A stretch of 8,307 bases of DNA from Eggerthellaceae bacterium (GCA_017459485.1 JAFUCW010000201.1:1-8307), one strand, 5' to 3'; shown: positions 1 through 5,977, counted from the first letter of the stretch. Notes: generated from the letters alone by a model not told the origin. Program-made: numbers and translations.

Positions 1-161
1 CCAAGCACGCAGATGATCTGCTCCGCACCTGCAGCGCGGGCAGCGTCGACCACCCAGCGGATGAGCGGCTTGCCAAGCACTTCATGAACCACCTTCGGCC
101 GTTCGGACTTCATGCGCGTGCCGGAACCGGCAGCTAAAATGATTGCGGTAGCACCTGCCAT
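1..161 (-). CDS. glmU: GlmU N-terminus (partial): UDP-GlcNAc pyrophosphorylase domain
   Basis: Only the first 53 codons are present; the gene runs off the left edge. The product starts [19 protein letters not shown], the nucleotide-binding signature of the GlmU uridylyltransferase domain (LAAGxGTRMxS, residues 9-19), followed by [13 protein letters not shown], where Lys23 matches the conserved substrate-binding lysine of sugar nucleotidyltransferases. In the family this cytoplasmic enzyme makes UDP-N-acetylglucosamine from glucosamine-1-phosphate in two steps, for peptidoglycan. The ATG at 161 is preceded by AAGGAG with a 9-nt spacer, which settles the start. The C-terminal acetyltransferase domain lies outside the window, so a related one-domain nucleotidyltransferase cannot be strictly excluded, but the GTRMKS plus PKVVHE pairing is typical of GlmU. 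Confidence 0.85.
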   Translation of the reverse strand, partial: MAGATAIILAAGSGTRMKSERPKVVHEVLGKPLIRWVVDAARAAGAEQIICVL

Positions 162-235
162 GACACCATTCTCCTTGTCAAACCCCATCGTCCTCATGAT
201 ACTTAATAGAAGAGGGGATGGCATCGGCATATTGC

Positions 236-271
236 ACAGTTTTTGCCGCAAAGACCGTTGGGTCAAACTGT
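236..271. repeat. Nested inverted repeats upstream of glmU
   Basis: In the 160-bp gap between the peptidoglycan-binding gene and glmU, ACAGTTT (236-242) and AAACTGT (265-271) form a perfect 7-bp inverted repeat. Inside it sit two smaller hairpins, TTGCCGCAA (243-251) and GACC-GTTG-GGTC (253-264). Almost every base of the 36-nt segment can thus pair in a three-arm shape. On the minus strand a TTGACC hexamer lies within it. It could be an operator, an RNA leader structure for glmU, or chance. No U-tract follows, so a simple terminator is less likely. Confidence 0.3.
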
Positions 272-321
272 CCGTGGCGTGCTTCTTGCTCTCTGCACAC
301 TATGCTTCGCAAGCCCCTCCC

Positions 322-1215
322 TTATTCCGAAAGCGCGTTGCAAAGGGCATCGAGCAACGTGATCGCATAATGCTGAGCAGAACGCCCCTCGCCGGCATCT
401 TCCCACTGAACGCCTGGCAGCCGCACGGCAATGCGACGCGGCTTTCCCGTCGAAGCGGCTATTGCCGATCGAAGGCGGAGCGCGAACGACTCATCTTCGT
501 CGAACGCAACGAGCGGACCCTGCTTTTCCGCTCCGCTGCCCGGCAACACGATATGCACCAGCAGCATCTCTTCCCCGGGTGCCACAAGAAGCGAATCGGC
601 GCTCAAGATCTTGGACGTAGGGCTGGTCGCCAGGGCAAGGTTGGAAATGCGTGCCGCCACGGAGCGGGTGAACTCGTTCGTTCCGAACAGGCACAACGCG
701 TTTTGCTCGAGCACGTCTGCAGCACGCGCGAATCCCATATGGGCCGTCTGCGGCGCATGCTTGCCGTCCCACGAATGATGCAGGTTGCGAATGGCGCGGT
801 AGGTGAAGGCGCCCGCGATGCCGTCGGTGGGAAGGCCCATGTTGGTTTGGAACTTGCGCACCGCCGCTTCGGTCGTGGCGCCGAAGATGCCGTCTCCGTC
901 GCCGCAAGGAAACCCGAGCGCCCCAAGCGCATTTTGAAGCTGAAGCACGTCGTTGCCATGGAAGTAGGGCATGCGCAAAAACAGCGTACGGTCGCCCATG
1001 ACGAACGTGGCGTCAAGCAGCGCAGCCCACACCTCGTCGTCCACTTCGCCTTTCGGCTCCACCCGATGCGCTTTGCAAAAAGCCTCGACTGCCCCTATGG
1101 TGGCATCGTCGAAGGTGCCGCTCACCTGGCTTTCTCCAAGGAAGCCAAGCGAAGCGAGCTTGCGTTGCACGTCTTCGACCGCAGCGCCGGTGTCGGTTTT
1201 GCGAATGGTATCCAT
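322..1215 (-). CDS. Protein with two peptidoglycan-binding repeats and an unassigned C-terminal domain
   Basis: The 297-aa product has two PG_binding_1-type repeats. The first spans about residues 9-68 (VEDVQRKLASLGFLGE, then GTFDDATIGAVEAFCKAH). The second spans about 86-147 (DVLQLQNALGALGF, then GIFGATTEAAVRKFQTNMGL, ending DGIAGAFTYRAI). Such repeats bind cell-wall peptidoglycan. No signal peptide or membrane segment is visible at the N-terminus, so export by the Sec route is not evident. Residues about 160-297 resemble no catalytic domain I can name. In actinobacterial CwlM-type proteins an amidase_3 domain follows paired repeats, so this half could be a diverged or inactive relative, but the expected His/Glu zinc ligands are not obvious. 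An in-frame TAG lies eight codons upstream of the ATG, which limits the start. The ribosome binding site is weak (AGG only). The next gene downstream, glmU, feeds peptidoglycan synthesis. Confidence 0.8.
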   Translation of the reverse strand: MDTIRKTDTGAAVEDVQRKLASLGFLGESQVSGTFDDATIGAVEAFCKAHRVEPKGEVDDEVWAALLDATFVMGDRTLFLRMPYFHGNDVLQLQNALGALGFPCGDGDGIFGATTEAAVRKFQTNMGLPTDGIAGAFTYRAIRNLHHSWDGKHAPQTAHMGFARAADVLEQNALCLFGTNEFTRSVAARISNLALATSPTSKILSADSLLVAPGEEMLLVHIVLPGSGAEKQGPLVAFDEDESFALRLRSAIAASTGKPRRIAVRLPGVQWEDAGEGRSAQHYAITLLDALCNALSE

Positions 1216-1308
1216 GCGCCTAATGGTATCAAACTATTCACGCTGCGACGCGACAAGAACGCAGCCTCGACAACCTTAACCCAGACTTGGACAGGAGCGG
1301 ACAATGCT

Positions 1309-1342
1309 TTGGCGCAACGTGCTCCACCCAAAAGGGCGCCAA
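1309..1342. terminator. Weak hairpin after the polyprenyl synthase gene
   Basis: TTGGCGC (1309-1315) and GCGCCAA (1336-1342) form a perfect 7-bp inverted repeat with a 20-nt loop. Within the same stretch CCC-AAAA-GGG (1327-1336) can form an alternative small hairpin. It lies 15 bp past the stop codon of the upstream minus-strand gene. There is no T-run on the minus strand beyond it, so a standard intrinsic terminator is doubtful; it may be a factor-dependent pause site or chance. Confidence 0.22.
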
Positions 1343-1356
1343 CGCTTCGGATTGCG

Positions 1357-2424
1357 CTATCCTAGCCTGCGCACGAACCAGTCCCCCATCGAGATGAGCA
1401 TGTCAAGCGAAGGAGACGGGTCGATCGTGTCGATAAGGCGATTCTGGGCAATACTGGTAAGGGTCTGGGCGTGGCTGCGGGCATATTCGATGCTGCCCGA
1501 CTCTTGCATGATGTCGACCGCCTCGTCCAAAATGGCGCGGTCCTTCTCTTTCGAAGAAAGGATCTCCACCAGGCGTTTGCGTTGGGGCGAGTGCTGCAGG
1601 GCATGCACTACCACCAGCGTGCGCTTGCCTTCGGTGATGTCGCTGCGGAAATCCTTTTTCGTGGACTCTTCCGTACCAATCAGGTTGAGCAGGTCGTCTT
1701 GGATCTGGAACGCCAAGCCCGTGTCGCGCCCATAGGTGCGCAGCGCTTCCACCTGAACTTCCGTCCCGCCGCCGATGATCGCGCCGATTGCCAATGGCAC
1801 CGCACCGGAATAATGGGCGGTCTTGTGAGTCGCCATGATCAGGTAGTCTTCCGGCGTCACATCGTAGCGCCCATCGCGCGCCCAGCCGATGTCGAGCGCC
1901 TGGCCTTCGATGGTGCGCCGCGTCATGTCGATAAGCTCGGTGACCACGCGCACCTTGGTTGCGTCGTCAAGCGCGCTGTCGTGCATGACAGTTCCGTTGA
2001 CCAGCGAAAGACCAAGGTCTCCCATGTTGATGGCAAGCCCCAGACCTTCGGTCAAGTGAATGCAGGGCTCGCCCCGGCGCAGCTCCGCTTCGTCGGCAAT
2101 GTCGTCGTGGATAAGGGCCGCCGTGTGGAAATGTTCGATTGCCGCCGCAGCCGAAGTGGCACGCACCGGGTCCCCCCCCACCGCCAGGCACGCAGCGAAA
2201 CAGATGAGCGGCCGATGGCGCTTCCCACCGTTTTGACTGTACGAACGCAATGGGTCGTAGAGATAGCGCTCCATGTCCGCATGCGACCCGCGCGGAATGT
2301 AGGTGTTGACCAAGTCGCCCACCTGATCGGCGTAAAGGTCAAGGTACTCTTCGAACGTCGACGGCAGGTGATCCGCCGAATCCATTATCTGGCGAATGTT
2401 GCGCGTGAAAGGCTCTGGTGTCAT
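1357..2424 (-). CDS. Trans-polyprenyl diphosphate synthase (geranylgeranyl or longer chain)
   Basis: The 355-aa product is a full-length member of the trans-isoprenyl diphosphate synthase family, which condenses isopentenyl diphosphate units onto an allylic primer. Visible signatures are GGKRHRPLI (66-74), the first Asp-rich motif DDIAD (107-111) followed by RRGEP (116-120), GQALDIGWA (174-182), HKT (200-202), and the second Asp-rich region FQIQDDLLNLIG (239-250). Next comes KKDFRSDITEGKRTL, with the usual D-x-x-EGK element. The fourth and fifth residues before the first motif are both Ala, a small pair that in this family usually permits products longer than farnesyl diphosphate. The second motif ends in Asn (DDLLN) instead of Asp. 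A likely role is the side chain of menaquinone or the lipid carrier for cell wall synthesis; the exact chain length cannot be read from sequence. The ATG has a strong AAGGAGGGGG site. The 168-bp gap upstream suggests its own promoter. Confidence 0.92.
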   Translation of the reverse strand: MTPEPFTRNIRQIMDSADHLPSTFEEYLDLYADQVGDLVNTYIPRGSHADMERYLYDPLRSYSQNGGKRHRPLICFAACLAVGGDPVRATSAAAAIEHFHTAALIHDDIADEAELRRGEPCIHLTEGLGLAINMGDLGLSLVNGTVMHDSALDDATKVRVVTELIDMTRRTIEGQALDIGWARDGRYDVTPEDYLIMATHKTAHYSGAVPLAIGAIIGGGTEVQVEALRTYGRDTGLAFQIQDDLLNLIGTEESTKKDFRSDITEGKRTLVVVHALQHSPQRKRLVEILSSKEKDRAILDEAVDIMQESGSIEYARSHAQTLTSIAQNRLIDTIDPSPSLDMLISMGDWFVRRLG

Positions 2425-2445
2425 GCCCCCTCCTTATCTTGACCC

Positions 2446-2451
2446 ATTATG
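2446..2451 (-). promoter_or_regulatory. Candidate extended -10 element for the polyprenyl synthase gene
   Basis: On the minus strand CATAAT is preceded by TGT, giving TGTCATAAT, an extended -10 form that matches TATAAT at five of six bases. No good -35 hexamer lies 16-18 bp upstream, which extended -10 promoters can tolerate. It would give a leader of about 15 nt including the strong ribosome binding site. This is inference from consensus matching only. Confidence 0.35.
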
Positions 2452-2571
2452 ACATATTGACGCACGCACGCTGCGGCCAAGGACAAGACAAGCGAAAACC
2501 AAGGGGGCAGAAGAACGTGCAGATGACACGCGCGGTCGCGCTCCCGTACCCTCGACAAGCAATCGCGATTT

Positions 2572-2590
2572 GGTGCTACACGCGCGCACC
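2572..2590 (-). terminator. Small GC hairpin just after the CobU-like stop codon
   Basis: GGTGC (2572-2576) and GCACC (2586-2590) form a 5-bp stem with a 9-nt loop starting two bases after the TAA of the short CobU-like gene. A perfect 10-bp palindrome AATCGCGATT (2561-2570) follows. There is no clear T-run, so termination of the cobalamin operon here is possible but not shown. Confidence 0.22.
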
Positions 2591-2592
2591 TC

Positions 2593-2943
2593 TTAATCGT
2601 GCACACCTTTCAAAGTAACGGGTATGCCGCACACCATACGCACTACGCGATCGGCGCGATCGGACAGGCGGTTGACCGTGCGACCGACCAATTCGCGCCA
2701 CTCCCGCTCGCCCTTGTCCAGGGGAACCACGCCGCTGCCCACCTCGATGCAGGCAACAACCTCTTTGGCGCAAAGAAGCTCGAACCTGTCGTCTGACAAG
2801 GGGCCTTCGCGCAGCAGTTCCTCCAACCCCACGAGCACGGGAGCAGTGCCCAGAACGCCTTCATCGACGCTGCCACCATCGAATCCCAACTGCTCGACAT
2901 ACGTGCGCTTTCCGCTTGCTATGCCGCCCACGATCAAGATCAC
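2593..2943 (-). CDS. Short, degenerate CobU-like protein
   Basis: The 116-aa product resembles CobU (adenosylcobinamide kinase / GTP:adenosylcobinamide-phosphate guanylyltransferase) at both ends but lacks about 60 residues of the usual 175-190. The N-terminus has a P-loop, GGIASGKR (6-13), where the Ser/Thr normally following the Lys is Arg. The C-terminus keeps EVGSGVVP (67-74) and ADRVVRMVCGIPVTLKG (97-113), which match CobU's NEVGxGxVP and AGxPxxLKG elements. The central region carrying the RHR segment with the guanylylated His is missing. The start is GTG at 2943 with AAGGAAGGGG about 5 nt upstream. It lies 27 bp after cobS and so is the likely last gene of the operon. It may be a regulatory or scaffold paralogue, a kinase-impaired GTP binder, or a decaying duplicate that remains open. 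The reading frame is intact, which favours a retained role. A catalytic assignment is not justified. Confidence 0.7.
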   Translation of the reverse strand: MILIVGGIASGKRTYVEQLGFDGGSVDEGVLGTAPVLVGLEELLREGPLSDDRFELLCAKEVVACIEVGSGVVPLDKGEREWRELVGRTVNRLSDRADRVVRMVCGIPVTLKGVHD

Positions 2944-2970
2944 GCGTACCCCTTCCTTGCGTTCAACGCC

Positions 2971-3741
2971 CTAAGCTCCAGGCAAAAACGCCGCGACCAC
3001 CACTATCGTAATCAGCATGGCTAGCTCGGCCACCTGCAAGAAGAATCCCGCGATGTCGCCGTTCATGCCGCCGAATTGGCTGTCGGCAAACACCTTCACG
3101 CAGCCCAGCACCACCACTGCGACGACCACCATAACAATGCCCACGACCGCATCCTGCCAAGCAAGCAGCGCTATCACGCACACGAACAAAACGACCAGCA
3201 CCGTGCGCACCACGCCAGCTTTCGGAGTCGATCGTTCCGCGGAAAACATGCCCTCGTCGCTCGGAGCGGCGAACGTGACCGTAGCGAACCCGCTGAGCGT
3301 CCTGCTGATGACGGGGACACAGGCAAGGGCGAACACGTGCCCAGGCGCGACCTCGCTTGCGAATGCGAAGTAAGCAAGAAGGTAGCATCCCACCCCGATG
3401 ATGGCGAATGCGCCCGTATGGGGGTCGCGCAAGATCTCGCGTTTGCGCGCCGGCTCCGCATGACTTGTCTGCGCATCGATCACGTCGGCGAACCCATCCA
3501 TGTGGATGCCGCCCGAAACGATGAGGGGAATAAGCGTCAACCCACCCGCGTAAAGAACCGTGTGGAAGCCCAGTGCGCCGCATGCCCACGACCACAGCCA
3601 CACCAGCGCACCGATGATAACGCCGACCAGAGGAAAAGCAGCCATCATGTAGCGCATGTTCGCTTCGTCCCATTGCACTTGGGGCATGGGTATGCTTGAA
3701 AAGCATGAAAGCGCAATGGCTATGGAGCGCACAACGTTCAC
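2971..3741 (-). CDS. cobS: Adenosylcobinamide-GDP ribazoletransferase (cobalamin synthase)
   Basis: CobS is an inner-membrane enzyme that joins adenosylcobinamide-GDP to alpha-ribazole (phosphate), the last assembly step of the cobamide lower loop. The 256-aa product shows the family motifs: GGIHMDGFADVIDA (77-90), with Asp residues thought to bind metal; RDPHTGAFA (105-113); and FGGMNGDIAGF (223-233). Several hydrophobic segments fit membrane spans, at about 35-58, 63-76, 112-128, 176-196, 197-216 and 235-253. I chose the GTG at 3741 because AAGGAG sits 6 nt upstream and the product then begins NVVRSIAIALSCFSSIPMP, as CobS proteins do. An upstream ATG at 3777 would add 12 residues but place that ribosome binding site inside the gene. 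It follows cobU by 42 bp and precedes the short CobU-like gene by 27 bp, so co-transcription is very likely. Confidence 0.93.
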   Translation of the reverse strand: MNVVRSIAIALSCFSSIPMPQVQWDEANMRYMMAAFPLVGVIIGALVWLWSWACGALGFHTVLYAGGLTLIPLIVSGGIHMDGFADVIDAQTSHAEPARKREILRDPHTGAFAIIGVGCYLLAYFAFASEVAPGHVFALACVPVISRTLSGFATVTFAAPSDEGMFSAERSTPKAGVVRTVLVVLFVCVIALLAWQDAVVGIVMVVVAVVVLGCVKVFADSQFGGMNGDIAGFFLQVAELAMLITIVVVAAFLPGA

Positions 3742-3783
3742 GGAAGTCTCCTTAAAGCGAATAACGTACCTGGGCACAAGCGG

Positions 3784-4323
3784 TCATCGAAGCGTGCCTT
3801 TCGCTGCGTAGGGCACGCCGGCGACCACCTCGACCACCATGTCGCTGCGCGCGGCAATCCTGCAGCACAGCGATCCGACCAGGCGCACCCACGTGCCGTT
3901 TTCGTCGGTAAAAAACACGCCGTCGCTGCCCACCTCGTTGCCGACGACCACCACATGGGCGTAGGCGCCTGCAAGCTGGGCGAACTCGGCGTCAAGTCGG
4001 TCGAGCACCATGCCTGCATCTGCCACGCTCCCGTCCGCTCCGAACAACGCGTTCGAAACCAGATTGCCTACGTCGTCGAGCAAAAGCACTCCGCTCGCTG
4101 CCTGCGGGGTCGGAGCCTCTCCAAGCAGCGTCCCCGTTCGCTCGATAGTGGCGAAATGGCCCCCTGCACGCTGGGCGCGATGCCTGTCGATGCGCGTTTG
4201 CGCCTCCTCGCCGCCAGGTGCCATCGTGGCCAAGTACGTGCGCACGGGCGACAGGTCGCACGCCAGCTGCTCCGCATACGCGCTTTTGCCGCTTGCCGCA
4301 CCACCTGTCACCAAAGCAATCAC
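3784..4323 (-). CDS. cobU: Adenosylcobinamide kinase / adenosylcobinamide-phosphate guanylyltransferase
   Basis: The 179-aa product has the usual CobU length and motifs: a P-loop GGAASGKS (7-14); RHRAQR (47-52), with His48 in the place of the guanylylated His; a LLLDDVGNLVSNAL segment (80-93) matching the family's Asp-rich strand and its S-N pair; NEVGSDG (129-135); and VVAGVPYAAKG (166-176). The enzyme phosphorylates adenosylcobinamide and then transfers GMP from GTP to give adenosylcobinamide-GDP, the substrate of CobS, encoded next. The start is GTG at 4323, giving MIALVTGGAASGKS. It overlaps the TGA of the upstream Cys-rich gene as GTGA, so translation is probably coupled; a GGGGGAA stretch lies about 9 nt upstream. 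Compared with the short paralogue after cobS, this copy keeps the key residues and is the likely active enzyme. Confidence 0.93.
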   Translation of the reverse strand: MIALVTGGAASGKSAYAEQLACDLSPVRTYLATMAPGGEEAQTRIDRHRAQRAGGHFATIERTGTLLGEAPTPQAASGVLLLDDVGNLVSNALFGADGSVADAGMVLDRLDAEFAQLAGAYAHVVVVGNEVGSDGVFFTDENGTWVRLVGSLCCRIAARSDMVVEVVAGVPYAAKGTLR

Positions 4324-4676
4324 TGCGCTGGTTCCCCCAGAGGGGCGTCCGCTTCCGAAGTCGCGGCCACATCCGCACCCTGACCGGCAAGCTCGGGGCG
4401 GCGGGCAAGGTCTACCAGCATCCTGAAACGCTCTTTCACCAAAGCCGCGCCGCCGTCTCCTTCGTGGAGCAGCGTGCAGCCCGTGCAGTCCTTCACGCCT
4501 TTCTTGTTGTAACGGAAGTTGCCACCACAGCGGGGCCCCAAAGCATAAAGCGGGCAGTAGCAGAAAAGGCAGTTGAAGGCGCGGGGGTCCACCCCTTCAT
4601 GGCAGGGGAAATGCTCGCATGCACGGTTCTGGAAAAACGTCGTTCCATTTTCGTATGCTTGCTTGGCGTCCTCCAT
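4320..4676 (-). CDS. Small Cys-rich putative metal-binding protein of the cobalamin operon
   Basis: The product has a compact Cys-rich core matching the 'cysteine-rich small domain' (zf-like) family. The order is FFQNRACEHFPCHEG, then FNCLFCYCPLY, then CGGNFRYNKKG, then DCTGCTLLHEG. With the ATG at 4676 (118 aa) the eight cysteines are at 20, 25, 36, 39, 41, 50, 64 and 67, with His at 22, 26 and 71. The family is thought to bind metal and often occurs in or fused to cobalamin genes; its biochemical role is not established to my knowledge. The last 35 or so residues look disordered. The gene overlaps cobU by 4 bp. The start is uncertain. ATG 4676 has AGAGG-type purine runs upstream and gives the usual short lead into the domain; ATG 4700 and GTG 4739 are also open and the latter adds four cysteines, but neither has a clear ribosome binding site. 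A TAG lies four codons above the GTG. Confidence 0.82.
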   Translation of the reverse strand: MEDAKQAYENGTTFFQNRACEHFPCHEGVDPRAFNCLFCYCPLYALGPRCGGNFRYNKKGVKDCTGCTLLHEGDGGAALVKERFRMLVDLARRPELAGQGADVAATSEADAPLGEPAQ

Positions 4677-4778
4677 GGGCCTCTGGTCCCTCTCGTCCAT
4701 GCAGATTGCGCCCGTATAGCAGCACAACGTGCAATCCACCGACTTCGTCTAAGCTGATCGTGTTTACCGTTGCCGTTC

Positions 4779-4784
4779 ATTGTA
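4779..4784 (-). promoter_or_regulatory. Candidate -10 element for the cobalamin operon in the divergent gap
   Basis: On the minus strand TACAAT (five of six to TATAAT) lies 17 bp after CTTTGC, a poor -35. On the plus strand TACACT (4783-4788) overlaps it and could serve the methyltransferase gene, although its -35 is not convincing. If both are used, the two promoters would overlap back to back. The rest of 4740-4899 shows no B12-box or other cobalamin riboswitch consensus that I can recognise. Confidence 0.3.
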
Positions 4785-4899
4785 CACTCTCGTATCGAAG
4801 AGCAAAGGGGCATCTTGCTTTTGCTTCTTCCTCTTGCATTCGCAGCCTTGGCCGTTTCGCCAGGGCTGCTGCCGGCGCCCATGAGGCAAGGGGACAAGC

Positions 4900-5772
4900 G
4901 TGAAGATCGCGGACGACTACCTGAAAGGCGTGCTCGAAGGAACGAAGACTCTGCTCGTCGACGGAGCCATGGGCACGACGCTGCAGGCCAAGGGCCTTGC
5001 CGTTCCCGGACAACTGGCGGACCTGCTGTGCCTTAGCGATCCCGAGAGCATCACCGACATCCACCGCGCCTACGTCGAAGCGGGCGCGCACGTTGCAACA
5101 ACCAACACGTGCAACGCCACCCGCAGCACGCTCGACAAGACCGGGGCGGACGCCACCGTCGCGGAAATCTACGCAGCAGCCGTTGCATGCGCACGCGCTG
5201 CGCAGCCGCGCTACGTTGCCGCAGACATCGGTTCGACTGGGCAAATGCTCGAGCCTTATGGAAACCTGGAGCACGAAGATGCCTACGAGCTGTTCGCCGA
5301 GCAGGCGCGCGCCGCCCAAGACGCACGCGCAGACTTCATCCTGATAGAGACGATTCCCGACGTGACCGAAGCAGAGATTGCCATCCGCGCCGCCAAGGAG
5401 AACGCGGACCTGCCTGTATTCGCGTCCATGACCTTCGAAGAGAACGGACGCACGCTCATGGGCGAAGACGTGGAAACCGCCACCCGGCGCATGGAGGCGG
5501 CCGGCGCCGACGTGGTCGGGATCAACTGCTCCCATGGGCCACAGACCCTGCGTGCGCAAGTCGCAACGATGATCGAAGCGGCCACGAAACCGGTGCTCGC
5601 ACAGCCCAACGCCGGCCTGCCAGCGCTCGTGGACGGCCAGGTCGTCTACCGCATGGGCGCTGCGGAGTTCGCGAACGCCGTCAAGGCCATCCTCAACGAC
5701 GGCGCAACCGTGATCGGGAGCTGCTGCGGGTCCACACCCGAATTCACAGCAGAGCTGGCAAAGCTGCTCTAA
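4900..5772 (+). CDS. Stand-alone homocysteine S-methyltransferase domain protein
   Basis: The 290-aa product is one complete homocysteine-binding barrel, the type found in betaine-homocysteine methyltransferase and as the first domain of MetH. Seen in order: LLVDGAMGTTLQ (18-29), THxF-like TTNTCNATRS (67-76), ADIGSTGQML (108-117), ILIETIPDVTEAE (147-159), GINCSHGP with Cys210, QPNAGLP (235-241), and GSCCGSTPEF with Cys275 and Cys276. Cys210, 275 and 276 are the three zinc ligands that activate the homocysteine thiol. The cobalamin, folate and activation domains of MetH are absent, so it must take methyl from a separate donor, such as a methylated corrinoid protein, S-methylmethionine or betaine. 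The donor cannot be told from sequence. The GTG start at 4900 follows AAGGGG with a 6-nt spacer. It faces the cobU/cobS operon across 160 bp, which favours a corrinoid-linked role. A 205-bp gap separates it from the ATPase gene. Confidence 0.88.
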   Translation: MKIADDYLKGVLEGTKTLLVDGAMGTTLQAKGLAVPGQLADLLCLSDPESITDIHRAYVEAGAHVATTNTCNATRSTLDKTGADATVAEIYAAAVACARAAQPRYVAADIGSTGQMLEPYGNLEHEDAYELFAEQARAAQDARADFILIETIPDVTEAEIAIRAAKENADLPVFASMTFEENGRTLMGEDVETATRRMEAAGADVVGINCSHGPQTLRAQVATMIEAATKPVLAQPNAGLPALVDGQVVYRMGAAEFANAVKAILNDGATVIGSCCGSTPEFTAELAKLL

Positions 5773-5920
5773 CGAACGTCAGCCTGCAATGCCTCCCGCA
5801 AACGGCCGTCGGCGCAAGCCTGAACGACAGCTGCTGTTCACTTTGGACAAGCTGCCGTTGGCACAAGTGTTGTATTTGTACAAGAACCACGCTCTGCATT
5901 GCGGTATCCTGTTCCATAGC

Positions 5921-5944
5921 GTGTACGCAATTGCGGCCGTACAC
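5921..5944. promoter_or_regulatory. Operator-like inverted repeat upstream of the hydantoinase A-type gene
   Basis: GTGTACG (5921-5927) and CGTACAC (5938-5944) form a perfect 7-bp inverted repeat with a 10-bp spacer, so the half-sites are 17 bp apart from centre to centre. This is a common geometry for a dimeric regulator. It ends 33 bp before the ATG at 5978. A separate 8-bp palindrome, TTGTACAA, lies at 5876-5883, and a TTGTACAC stretch lies at 4780-4787 in the divergent gap upstream of the methyltransferase. The shared TGTAC core hints at one regulator for both genes. The remainder of the 5773-5977 gap shows no gene or strong terminator. Confidence 0.4.
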
Positions 5945-5977
5945 CCATAACCGACTCGTCACGCAAGGGGAACATGC

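Noticed and set aside
112..1365. Long plus-strand open frame of 417 codons
   Set aside because: It runs antisense to the glmU start and the peptidoglycan-binding gene, has no recognisable domain, and is best explained by GC-rich codon bias of the minus-strand gene.
1471..2442. Plus-strand open frame of 323 codons
   Set aside because: It lies antisense to the clearly recognisable polyprenyl synthase and its product has no family features.
3742..3777. ATG at 3777 as the start of cobS
   Set aside because: The AAGGAG at 3748-3753 would lie inside the gene. The GTG at 3741 gives a normal CobS N-terminus and correct spacing.
4740..4899. Cobalamin riboswitch in the divergent gap
   Set aside because: I looked for the B12 box and the conserved core on both strands and found no convincing match. 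A covariance-model search would settle it.
4777..5559. Minus-strand open frame of 260 codons across the divergent gap
   Set aside because: It is antisense to the methyltransferase gene, has no ribosome binding site of note and no recognisable domain.
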